Shown here: positions 22,520 through 29,362 of the stretch, one piece after another
Numbering within the stretch: position 1 is the first letter of the stretch
Layout: each line of letters starts with the position of its first letter
Assembly: GCF_001642695.1 (NCBI RefSeq)
Contig: NZ_LWCC02000108.1
Span: 1 to 32,467, forward strand
Direction: 5' to 3'
Origin: Streptomyces chilikensis
GTDB lineage: Bacteria; Actinomycetota; Actinomycetes; Streptomycetales; Streptomycetaceae
Length of the DNA: 32,467 bases
The notes under the pieces: generated by a model
The model's input: the letters and a program-made list of their open reading frames with translations, nothing else
Database searches by the model: none
What the model was told of the DNA's origin: nothing
Translations under genes and position numbers: made by a program

Positions 22520-23374
22520 TCACCCCGTGAACGCCGACCGGCGGACGGCGCGGCGCAGTGCCCTGTGCGTCCACCACCCCCCGGCGTACACCAGGACCGC
22601 GCAGGCCAGAGCGGCGGCGCCGCCCGTGGCCCAGTCCGACAACACCGCCTCCGTCACGTCCCGCGCGCCGTTCCGGTCGGCCGCTCCGGGGCCTCCCCGG
22701 TAGTCGGAGAGGGGGGCCGTGTTGGCCGCGGCGCCGGCCGGTACGGCGGCGGACAGGGCGGCGAGCACGACCCGGCGGGTGGTCCTGGGCAGGGTATCCC
22801 GCCCTCCGCGTCCCGCCGGTGCGCCGCGCAGCCTCCGCCACAGGAAGACCGCGACGGCCAGGAGGCCCGCGGTCGTGCTGAGGTGCTGCGCGGCGCGGGC
22901 CACCGTGAGGTCGCCGGCCAGGCGGGACCGCAGGACGCCGAGGTGTGTCACCAGGTATCCGTCGGCGTGCGTGAAGGAGTCCCACGCCAGGTGGGTGGCG
23001 ATGCCGATCGCGAGGGACAGCAGGACCCAGCCCGCCCGCCGCACGTCCATGCGTCCGCGTCCGTGTCCGTGTCCGTGTCCGTCGGCGGAGGAGAGCCTGG
23101 CCGGCAGCAGGGCGGCCACCGGTCGCCGCACCAGCGCGTACGCCGCCAGCAGCGTCGCCCCGAACACCGCCGGGACGGCGACCCCGGACAACTGGTGGGA
23201 CGTCGTGGCGTTGAGGAGCGGCTCGTACCAGGACTGCGCGCTCACCGGGACACCGGCCGCGCCGAGGAAGTACGGCACGTCCGGAGCCAGGGTCCCGCAG
23301 ACCAGGGCGGCCGGCGAGAACGGGTGGCGCAGCAGCGGCAGTACGGCTGCCGGGTGGGAGAGCGTGAACGGCAT
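22520..23374 (-). CDS. DUF4184-family membrane protein
   Basis: A 284-residue protein. It starts MPFTLSHPAAVLPLL, the family signature, followed by ALVCGTLAPDVPYFLG, an HQLSG region, and several membrane helices (about five). HLAWDSFTHADGY in the middle is the conserved His/Asp-rich motif. DUF4184 resembles membrane-bound metal-dependent hydrolases (YdjM/DUF457-like) by its HxxxD..H pattern, but no activity is established. A cytoplasmic or external loop has GHGHGHGRGR, encoded by a hexanucleotide repeat, which could add a metal-binding site. The start at 23374 fits family N-termini, though no Shine-Dalgarno is visible; a longer GTG start at 23419 is possible. Confidence 0.78.
   Translation of the reverse strand: MPFTLSHPAAVLPLLRHPFSPAALVCGTLAPDVPYFLGAAGVPVSAQSWYEPLLNATTSHQLSGVAVPAVFGATLLAAYALVRRPVAALLPARLSSADGHGHGHGRGRMDVRRAGWVLLSLAIGIATHLAWDSFTHADGYLVTHLGVLRSRLAGDLTVARAAQHLSTTAGLLAVAVFLWRRLRGAPAGRGGRDTLPRTTRRVVLAALSAAVPAGAAANTAPLSDYRGGPGAADRNGARDVTEAVLSDWATGGAAALACAVLVYAGGWWTHRALRRAVRRSAFTG
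23051..23080. repeat. Hexanucleotide tandem repeat inside DUF4184 gene
   Basis: Five consecutive units of GYGTCC (two GCGTCC, then three GTGTCC), in frame, coding on the minus strand for alternating Gly and His/Arg. A candidate for copy-number variation without frameshift. Confidence 0.6.
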
Positions 23375-23539
23375 GGAGAGGAGGTCACCCCGGTGTCGGC
23401 GCGTCCCGGAGGCGGGCACGCGGGCCGGCGTCCTGGACCAGGACAGGACGCACGGGAGTATATGTCGTTCAACTGACCATGGAGCGATGCGGGGATCCGG
23501 AGCACCTGCGGCGGTGGTGCGCCGGACCGGCCGGGCGCC

Positions 23540-24316
23540 TCAGGGCCCGATCGTGTGGGCGTAGGCGAGGAACAGCGGGCAGGCCAGGAGCGTCGCGGCC
23601 GTACCGGTGAGCCTGAGGGACCTGTGCCGCAAGGCACGTGCGGCACCGGGGACCGCGAGCACCAGGAGGGGCCACAGGCCGTGGTCCGTGCTCACCGGCA
23701 GCGCGCCGGCGTACAGCGCGGTGACGGGGAGCCACACCGCGGCGGCGGTCGCCCCGGCCGTGGCACGGGCCCGCGTCCCCGGCGGCAGATCCGGCGGGGC
23801 GGCCGCCAGGGCCAGCGCCGCGAGCAGCGCCATGGCGGGCGTGACGACGGGATCGCCGAAGGCGGGCCCGCTGACGACGGTCGCGACCGCCAGGACCACC
23901 AGTCCGACGACGGCCGCCCACGCCCCCGCGCGCCACCTGCTCGTCAGTGCCGTGACGGTGCCGACGACCACCAGCGCGGACGCGAGCAGGCGCACGGTCC
24001 AGGTGTCGGCGTCCAAGGCGGGGAAGGGGGCGGGCGACAGGGAGGCCGCCACGTACCAGCGGCTCAGGTGCAGTCCGCAGTAGGCCGCCGCGACACCGGC
24101 GACCTGCGGGGCCGCCTCCGCCAGCAGCCGTCCGGCCCCGGTCGCGGAGCTCACCCCGAGCCGCATCCGCAGGGCGTGGCCGACGATGTCGGCGGCCTCC
24201 CGGAACCGGTCCACGACGCGGGCGCCGGCCACCGACTCCCGGTGGACGGCGAGGATCTCCTCCCCGGCCTCGAGCCGGTACCGCCGCGGATACAGGCGCA
24301 GGACCAGCCCGATCAC
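23540..24316 (-). CDS. Membrane protein coupled to PadR regulator
   Basis: A 258-residue protein. The N-terminal LRLYPRRYRLEAGEEILAVH, then ARVVDRFREAADIVGHALRM is a cytoplasmic motif common in membrane proteins and ABC-type permeases encoded next to PadR regulators. About five or six membrane helices follow, for example LLASALVVVGTVTALTS, WAAVVGLVVLAVATVVS and AMALLAALALAAA. No transporter ATPase or catalytic motif is visible. Its GTG start overlaps the PadR stop as GTGA, so the two are translationally coupled and probably one operon controlled by PadR. Function unknown. Confidence 0.7.
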   Translation of the reverse strand: MIGLVLRLYPRRYRLEAGEEILAVHRESVAGARVVDRFREAADIVGHALRMRLGVSSATGAGRLLAEAAPQVAGVAAAYCGLHLSRWYVAASLSPAPFPALDADTWTVRLLASALVVVGTVTALTSRWRAGAWAAVVGLVVLAVATVVSGPAFGDPVVTPAMALLAALALAAAPPDLPPGTRARATAGATAAAVWLPVTALYAGALPVSTDHGLWPLLVLAVPGAARALRHRSLRLTGTAATLLACPLFLAYAHTIGP

Positions 24317-24654
24317 GCCTGCGTCACCGCGCGGCCGGAGACCCCGAGCCGACGGGTGGCCTCGCGGGCCGTCGCCGCCATCCGCTGCGCCGCCGCCGAC
24401 AGGGTCTCCCGCCCGGACGGCGCGAGGGCGTAGACCTTCCGGGCCCGCCCGTCGACGATCTCCTCGCGGTGCACCTGGATCAGGCCGTCCCTCAGGAGAC
24501 GGTCCAAGGCGCCGTAGAGCGTGCCGGTCCGCAGGACGACACGGCCCTGGGACAGCGCCTTCACCTCCTGCGTGACGGCGTAGCCGTGGCGGGGCCGGTC
24601 GGCCAGTGCCGTGAGGATCAGCAGGGTCGGCTCCTGCAGCGGGCGCTCGCTCAT
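24313..24654 (-). CDS. PadR-family transcriptional regulator
   Basis: A 113-residue winged-helix protein: EPTLLILTALADRPRHGYAV, then TQEVKALSQGRVVLRTGTLY, GALDRLLRDGLIQVHREEIV and RKVYALAPSGRETL, the standard PadR layout with a short C-terminal dimerisation helix. It likely represses its own operon with the downstream membrane protein. ATG 24654 is chosen over the in-frame 24747 because family proteins start here and TATGTT lies exactly 6 bases upstream (leaderless pattern). Confidence 0.88.
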   Translation of the reverse strand: MSERPLQEPTLLILTALADRPRHGYAVTQEVKALSQGRVVLRTGTLYGALDRLLRDGLIQVHREEIVDGRARKVYALAPSGRETLSAAAQRMAATAREATRRLGVSGRAVTQA

Positions 24655-24660
24655 CCGGTC

Positions 24661-24666
24661 AACATA
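24661..24666 (-). promoter_or_regulatory. Putative -10 box of leaderless padR
   Basis: TATGTT on the minus strand, a full TANNNT match, 6 bases (GACCGG) before ATG 24654. No Shine-Dalgarno site lies between. Confidence 0.5.
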
Positions 24667-24823
24667 TGCCGCTCGGCGACCCATGGGCAAAGCTGCCCGG
24701 GCGGCTGTCCGCTGCGCGCCGACCGCGCGTCGACCGGGCCGCCGCACCCGTGCCCCACCCGTGCCGCGCCGGTGTGGCGCCGGTGCGGCGATGACGCCGG
24801 GCGGGCGACGGCGGTGGCCGTGA

Positions 24824-25195
24824 TCAGCCTCCGTGGACGGTGAGCCGGTAGCCCTCGGGGCCGGTGAAGGTGAACGTCGGCCCGAAGGGGCTGTCCCGCA
24901 CCGGGCCGACCACCTCGACGCCTGCCGCGACGAGCTGCGCGTGCAGCCGGGCGGCGTCGTCGGTGCGCAGCCACAGCGCCACTCCCAGGCCTGGGGTCGA
25001 GTCGCCGGTCAGGTCGGTGCCCGGCAGCGGCTCACGGACGGCGAAGGGGATCGGGGTGGTGGCGAAGACCACCGCGTGGGGCGGTGAGACGGGGGCGCGG
25101 CGCAGACCGAGGTGCTCCTCGAAGAAGGCCGCCGCGGCGGGCAGGTCCGTGACCTGCAGAGCGATGAAGTCGGGACCCTCGACGGTGGCGGTCAC
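24824..25195 (-). CDS. VOC/glyoxalase-fold protein
   Basis: A 123-residue single-module VOC protein: FIALQVTDLPAAAAFFEEHL, then VVFATTPIPFAVREP, VALWLRTDDAARLHAQLVAA and TFTFTGPEGYRLTVHGG. The usual first metal ligand position (H in the first strand) is Q here and the last glutamate is in GPEGY, so it may be a bleomycin-resistance-like binding protein or a dioxygenase-like enzyme; the substrate is unknown. GGAGGA precedes GTG 25195 by 3 bases. It is divergent from a MarR gene and has a strong promoter overlapped by two MarR-type operators, so MarR almost surely controls it. Confidence 0.82.
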   Translation of the reverse strand: MTATVEGPDFIALQVTDLPAAAAFFEEHLGLRRAPVSPPHAVVFATTPIPFAVREPLPGTDLTGDSTPGLGVALWLRTDDAARLHAQLVAAGVEVVGPVRDSPFGPTFTFTGPEGYRLTVHGG

Positions 25196-25213
25196 GGTTC
25201 CTCCGGGAATCAG

Positions 25214-25231
25214 ATGTCAGGACTTTGACAT
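25214..25231. promoter_or_regulatory. MarR operator candidate 1
   Basis: ATGTCA-N6-TGACAT, a perfect inverted repeat. It covers the expected transcription start of the VOC gene and the first leader bases. Confidence 0.75.
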
Positions 25232-25236
25232 CAAGG

Positions 25237-25266
25237 ACTGTAGGCGCGTCCCCTCGCGCATGTCAA
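25237..25266 (-). promoter_or_regulatory. Strong sigma-HrdB-type promoter of VOC gene
   Basis: On the minus strand TTGACA (25261-25266), an 18-base spacer and TACAGT (25237-25242). The -35 lies within operator 2 and the start site within operator 1. Confidence 0.75.
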
Positions 25267-25277
25267 AATGCTGACAT
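25260..25277. promoter_or_regulatory. MarR operator candidate 2
   Basis: ATGTCA-N6-TGACAT again, extended to CATGTCA...TGACATG (25259-25278). It covers the marR -10-like CAAAAT (25264-25269), the first bases of marR including its ATG, and the VOC -35. Confidence 0.75.
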
Positions 25278-25737
25278 GGAAGATCGGATGCCCGTTCCCC
25301 CACCACACCCGGCCCAGGACGTCACCGAGCACGTCGGATACCGCCTCAAGCGCACCTCGGCCGCGCTGCGCTCCGCCATGGACAGGGCACTGCGCGACCA
25401 CGGCCTGACCGTCCCGCAGTACTCCTGCCTGGAACTCCTTGACGAACAGCCCGGCCTGTCCAACGCCGACCTGGCCCGCGGCACGTTCGTCACCCGGCAG
25501 TCCGCCAACGTCGTCCTGCGCGGCCTGAGGGAAGCCGGCCTGATCACCCGCCCGGCTTCCGCCGAGCACGGCCGCGCCCTGCCCGTGCACCTCACCCCGG
25601 CCGGCCGCGAACGCCTGCACGCCGCCCGTGGCGCCGTCTATGCCATTGAGCAGCGCATGATCGGCGAAGTCGCCCCGGACCGCCTGACGGCCCTGCTCGC
25701 CGACCTCGACACGATGGCCGAAGCCCTCGGCGACTGA
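25276..25737 (+). CDS. MarR-family transcriptional regulator
   Basis: A 153-residue winged-helix repressor: a dimer helix (VGYRLKRTSAALRSAMDRAL), DHGLTVPQYSCLELL, the recognition region LSNADLARGTFVTRQSANVV with LRGLREAGLI, the wing RPASAEHGRALPVHLTPAG, and a C-terminal helix. It should bind the two palindromes in the 80-base gap to the divergent VOC gene and repress both. A CAAAAT hexamer ends 6 bases before ATG 25276; an in-frame ATG at 25288 is an alternative start. The N-terminus before the first helix is Pro-rich. Confidence 0.88.
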   Translation: MEDRMPVPPPHPAQDVTEHVGYRLKRTSAALRSAMDRALRDHGLTVPQYSCLELLDEQPGLSNADLARGTFVTRQSANVVLRGLREAGLITRPASAEHGRALPVHLTPAGRERLHAARGAVYAIEQRMIGEVAPDRLTALLADLDTMAEALGD

Positions 25738-26084
25738 CGGACCGGCAGCGGAGCGCCTGCGGCCGGTCCGAGGCGACGGCCCCGGACCGCAAGGCAACGG
25801 ACGCGGCCCGGAGCACTGCCGTTGAGCCGCTCGAGCCGGCGGGCCGGGGCGACTGCCTCGGCCTCGGAGCGGCGGACCACGACACCAGGGCCCTCGAGGG
25901 GCCACACGCCTGCCGGCCGTCGGCCGCGCCCCGCGGCGGAGCGGACCGGGGAAGCGGGGGCGGGTGGCGCATCCCCCGTGAGAGCTACAGGCGCTGTCCA
26001 TGCGCGGGTGATTCGCGGACGCCGGCGGATTCCTAGCGTGGTCGTCAGGTCGCCGCGGGGGTGACCACTGCCGGGGAGGCCACC
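25738..26084. other. Intergenic region before CPBP gene
   Basis: 347 bases. After the marR hairpin I see no supported gene; frames on both strands are Arg/Pro/Ala shadows. TTCGCG (26012-26017) and TAGCGT (26034-26039) spaced by 16 bases may be the promoter of the CPBP operon. Confidence 0.4.
25739..25769 (+). terminator. Hairpin terminator after marR
   Basis: GGACCGG (25739-25745) pairs with CCGGTCC (25763-25769); an inner GCAG/CTGC pair extends the stem. It starts 2 bases after the stop. Confidence 0.55.
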
Positions 26085-26972
26085 ATGGGTACGACGTCCG
26101 CCACACCGCACGGCACGGGCTCCGGCCCGGACGAGGACCGCGACGGGCGCGACGGGTGCGACGGCCGACTGGGCCGGATCGCACGCTCTCCGCTCGGCTG
26201 GATGCTGACGGGCGCGGCCGGCGTCGGTCTGGTCTCGGCCGTGACGGCGACGGGACCCGGCCCGGTGCCGGTGCTGGGCGCGGTCGCCGCGGTGGCCGTG
26301 TACCGGTCGGTCATGCGCCGTGTGGCACGGCGCCCCGCGCCGGAGGTCGCCCGGCGCGGAGCCGCCCGGGAGGCGCTGCTGGGCGGCGGAACCGGTCTGG
26401 GCTTCGTCCTCGTCTCCGCCCTTGTGATCACGGCGTTCGGAGGTTACTCGTTCTCCTGGGCGGGCGGCGGCTTCGTGTCGGTCGTCACGGCCGCGGTCGT
26501 GGTGCAGATCGGCGCCGCGGTCACCGAGGAGCTGCTGTTCCGCGGGCTCGCCCTGCAGGCCCTGGAGCAGTTGTGGGGCAGCCGCGCCGCCATCGTGATC
26601 ACCTCGCTGTTCTTCGGCGTCGCCCACCTGGGAGCCCAGGGCGCGAGCGCGTGGAGCGGACTCGCGATCGCCGTGGAGGCGGGCGTCCTGCTCGGAGCCG
26701 CGTTCTTGTGGCGGCGTAGCATCTGGTTCGTCGTGGGCCTGCACTTCGCCTGGAACACCGCGGAGCAGTTGCTCGGCATCCCGGTCTCCGGGCACACCTC
26801 CGAGGGTCTGTTCACCGTCGGCGTCCACGGTTCCGCCCTCCTGACCGGGGGTGGCTTCGGCCTGGAGGCGTCGCTGGTGCCCGTCCTCATCAGCGTGGCT
26901 CTCGCCGTCCCGATGCTCGTCCTCGCCCACCGCGGCGGTGGCATCACGACCCGCCGGCGCGCGGGCCACTGA
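26085..26972 (+). CDS. CPBP-family intramembrane glutamic endopeptidase
   Basis: A 295-residue membrane protein with about 7-8 helices. It carries the Abi/CPBP (Rce1-like) motifs: EELLFRGLALQALEQ (E148-E149), FFGVAHLGAQG with the second-motif histidine, and HFAWNTAEQLLG with the third-motif His/Asn. The family cleaves near prenylated or membrane-anchored C-termini, or acts as chaperones, and bacteriocin self-immunity members exist. The acidic N-terminus (residues 7-25) is Asp/Gly-rich and cytoplasmic. GGGGAGG precedes ATG 26085 by 5 bases; GTG 26061 in frame is an alternative. It is 25 bases upstream of a histidine kinase gene, so a protease-kinase-regulator operon is likely, perhaps with the protease in signal sensing (inference). 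Confidence 0.85.
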   Translation: MGTTSATPHGTGSGPDEDRDGRDGCDGRLGRIARSPLGWMLTGAAGVGLVSAVTATGPGPVPVLGAVAAVAVYRSVMRRVARRPAPEVARRGAAREALLGGGTGLGFVLVSALVITAFGGYSFSWAGGGFVSVVTAAVVVQIGAAVTEELLFRGLALQALEQLWGSRAAIVITSLFFGVAHLGAQGASAWSGLAIAVEAGVLLGAAFLWRRSIWFVVGLHFAWNTAEQLLGIPVSGHTSEGLFTVGVHGSALLTGGGFGLEASLVPVLISVALAVPMLVLAHRGGGITTRRRAGH

Positions 26973-26997
26973 GACAGGCCGACCGGAGGAGACGAAA

Positions 26998-28221
26998 GTG
27001 ATGTTCCGTCAGGCGCGCCGGAGCGGCCGTCGGCTGCTCCGTGCGCCGCTCGGCCGGTGGCAGGAGCGGGACGCCCTCCTCAAGGACGGCGTCCTCGCCC
27101 TGGCGCTCACCCTGCTGGCCTTCGTGCCGACCCTGTCGGCCGTCGGTGCGCAGATCGGGGATCTGCCCGAGCGGCCGGCGAACGCGCTGGGCGTCGGGCT
27201 GGTCCTGGCCCAGACCCTGCCGCTGGCGGTCCGCCGCAGGTGGCCCGCGGCCTGTCCGGCCGTCGTCGCGGGCGCGTTCGCCGTGCACCAGGCGCTGGGC
27301 TTCGCGACGACGTTCGCGAGCGTGGGGCTGTATCTGGCGCTGTACTCCGCCGGGGCCCACCAGGTCCGCTTCCGCCGCGCCCTGGTCGTCGTGGCGAGTG
27401 CGGGCTACGCCGTGCTGGCCGGCGTCCTGGACCGCCTCGGCTCACCGCAGTCGATGCCGGACTATGTCGCGTTCTGGCTGGCTCCGGCCGCGGCCTGGCT
27501 GGTGGGGAACACAGTGCGCAGACGGCGGACGGAGGAGGCGGAACGGCGGCGGCTGGCCGCCGAGGTGGCCACGGCCGCCGAGCGGGCGCGGATCGCCCGC
27601 GAGCTGCACGACGTGGTCACCCACCACGTGACGGCCATGGTGGTCCAGGCCGACGCGGCGCAGTTCCTGCTCACGTCCGCGCCGGAACGCGCCGGCGAGG
27701 GGCTGGCGGCCGTCAGCGACACCGGCCGCCGGGCGCTGACGGAACTGCGGTACCTGCTCGGCGTCCTGGAGGCGACCGGCGGGTCGGCGTCCGCGGACCC
27801 GGCGGGTGCGGGCCGGGCGCCCGCCCCGGGACGGGTGGGGGACCTGGTCGAGCAGGCCCGCAGGTCGGGCCAGCCGGTCGAGTTCGCCGAGCGGGGTGAG
27901 CGGCGGCCGGCAAGCGTGGACGTGGAGCTGGCCGCGTACCGGGTGGTGCAGGAGGCGCTCACCAACGCCATGAAGCACGCGGCGGGGAAGCCGACACGCG
28001 TCCTGCTCCGGCACGGCGACGAGCACATCGGGATCGAGGTGGCCACCGACGGACCGGTCGCCGCACCGGTCATACGCAAACCGGGCCCCGAGGGCGGGCG
28101 CGGGCTGGCCGGGCTGCGTGCACGGGTGCGGATGCTCGGTGGTGAACTGGAGGCCGGCCCCCGGCCCGAGGGCGGGTTCGAGGTCCGCGCCACGATTCCG
28201 TCCGAGCCCGTTCAGGAGTGA
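26998..28221 (+). CDS. NarL-type sensor histidine kinase
   Basis: A 407-residue kinase. Residues about 28-170 hold four or five membrane helices with short loops and no large extracytoplasmic domain, as in intramembrane-sensing kinases. HisKA_3 dimer domain ERARIARELHDVVTHHVTAM carries phospho-acceptor H204. A variable Gly/Ala-rich linker follows, then the HATPase_c domain with N-box VVQEALTNAMKHA and G-box GRGLAGLRARVRMLGGEL. It phosphorylates the response regulator encoded immediately downstream. GGAGGAG (26985-26991) precedes GTG 26998 by 6 bases; the adjoining ATG 27001 is an equally possible start. The stop is 4 bases before the response regulator GTG. Confidence 0.9.
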   Translation: MMFRQARRSGRRLLRAPLGRWQERDALLKDGVLALALTLLAFVPTLSAVGAQIGDLPERPANALGVGLVLAQTLPLAVRRRWPAACPAVVAGAFAVHQALGFATTFASVGLYLALYSAGAHQVRFRRALVVVASAGYAVLAGVLDRLGSPQSMPDYVAFWLAPAAAWLVGNTVRRRRTEEAERRRLAAEVATAAERARIARELHDVVTHHVTAMVVQADAAQFLLTSAPERAGEGLAAVSDTGRRALTELRYLLGVLEATGGSASADPAGAGRAPAPGRVGDLVEQARRSGQPVEFAERGERRPASVDVELAAYRVVQEALTNAMKHAAGKPTRVLLRHGDEHIGIEVATDGPVAAPVIRKPGPEGGRGLAGLRARVRMLGGELEAGPRPEGGFEVRATIPSEPVQE

Positions 28222-28225
28222 CCCC

Positions 28226-28921
28226 GTGAGCGATGCGCCGCCGCCACCGATCCGTGTGCTCGTCTGCGACGACCAGGCGCTGGTGCGGACCGGCTACGTC
28301 ACCATCTTCTCCGCGCAGCCCGACATGGAGGTCGTCGGGGAGGCCGAGAACGGCCACGAGGCGGTACGGGCCGCGCGGCTGCTGCGTCCCGACGTGGTCG
28401 TGATGGACATCCGGATGCCCCTGCTCGACGGCATCCGGGCGACGCGGCAACTGGCCGGCCCCGACGCCGAGGACGCGCCGAAGGTACTGGTCGTCACCAC
28501 GTTCAACGTCGACGCCTACGTCTACGACGCGTTGCGCGCCGGAGCGAGCGGCTTCCTCCTCAAGGACGCGCCCCCGGCGGAGCTGGTCAACGGCATCCGC
28601 ACCGTCGCCCGGGGCGAGGCCCTGCTGGCACCCGCCGTCACCCGCCACCTCATCGGCCACTTCGCCCAGCACCTGCGACCGGCCGGCACCTCCCGGCCGG
28701 GCAGGCAGCACGTCGTGCGTGCGCTGACCCCCCGCGAGCTGGAAGTGTTCCAGCTGATCGCCGAAGGGCTGTCGAACGCGGAGATCGCCGCGGCGATGTT
28801 CATCACGCCCGAGACCGTCAAGACCTACGTGTCGCGCATCCTGGCGAAGCTCGGCCTGCGCGACCGCGTCCAGGCCGTCGTCCTCGCCCACCGGGTCGGA
28901 CTGGTGTCCGGCACGCCGTGA
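28226..28921 (+). CDS. NarL/FixJ-type response regulator
   Basis: A 231-residue regulator. The receiver domain has the acidic pair D15-D16, phospho-acceptor D61 in VVMDIRMPLL, the VVTTF switch threonine and the LLKDAPP lysine. The C-terminal LuxR-type helix-turn-helix is LTPRELEVFQLIAEGLSNAE, then IAAAMFITPETVKTYVSRIL and AKLGLRDRVQAV. It is the cognate of the upstream kinase. GTG 28226 follows CAGGAG, which lies in the end of the kinase gene. Targets are unknown; autoregulation of the CPBP operon is possible. Confidence 0.92.
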   Translation: MSDAPPPPIRVLVCDDQALVRTGYVTIFSAQPDMEVVGEAENGHEAVRAARLLRPDVVVMDIRMPLLDGIRATRQLAGPDAEDAPKVLVVTTFNVDAYVYDALRAGASGFLLKDAPPAELVNGIRTVARGEALLAPAVTRHLIGHFAQHLRPAGTSRPGRQHVVRALTPRELEVFQLIAEGLSNAEIAAAMFITPETVKTYVSRILAKLGLRDRVQAVVLAHRVGLVSGTP

Positions 28922-29007
28922 GCCGGCACGGCCATGAGCCCTCGGCGCCGCCCGCCCGGTCGGAGCCCGGCTCCACCGCGTGGGCAACGGCCGGCCTGAA
29001 GTACCTG

Positions 29008-29352
29008 TCACCCGCGCACGGTTGCCTCCGGGTTCGGCCCGCCGTCGACGTCCCAGGCGCGGTGGGCGTACCACCAGGCCCGGAGGTACTCGGCGAGGGT
29101 CTTCCTCGTGCTCCGGTCGTGCGTGCTGGGCGTGTGGTGGCCGAGGTGGCGGTCCTTGCCCGTGTTCCCGGTGACGGTCGTCGTGTGGTCGATGTCGTCG
29201 TTGCGGTCCCGGTCGGCCTGCAGGACGTCCGCGAGCCCCGTCTCCCGCACGGACTTCAGGCCGTGGGTTCGCTCGGAAGGCTTCTGCGCGAACCCGTGCC
29301 CCTTCCCGGCACCGGACCGGCCCTCCCACGCGCCGGCCCCACGCCGGAGCAC
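29008..29352 (-). CDS. Hypothetical Asp/His/Thr-rich small protein
   Basis: A 114-residue frame with nearly uniform G/C at third positions. After an Arg/Gly-rich start it reads LKSVRETGLADVLQADRDRN, then DDIDHTTTVTGNTGKDRHLG and HHTPSTHDRSTRK, ending TLAEYLRAWWYAHRAWDVDG. I do not recognise it. The middle is hydrophilic and rich in D, H and T, so it may be disordered or metal-binding; the C-terminal part is an amphipathic helix with Trp/Tyr. GTG 29352 is 11 bases after the reductase gene's stop, but GGAGG is only 1 base away, so the true start may be further in. It could be a remnant of a larger gene. The gap 28922-29007 before it holds only a small GGAGCC/GGCTCC palindrome. Confidence 0.4.
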   Translation of the reverse strand: MLRRGAGAWEGRSGAGKGHGFAQKPSERTHGLKSVRETGLADVLQADRDRNDDIDHTTTVTGNTGKDRHLGHHTPSTHDRSTRKTLAEYLRAWWYAHRAWDVDGGPNPEATVRG

Positions 29353-29362
29353 CCCTCCGCGC

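Noticed and set aside
25638-26969. A 443-codon minus-strand frame opposite the CPBP gene
   Set aside because: The plus-strand frame has intact CPBP motifs and membrane helices; the minus frame is Arg/Ala/Gly-rich shadow.
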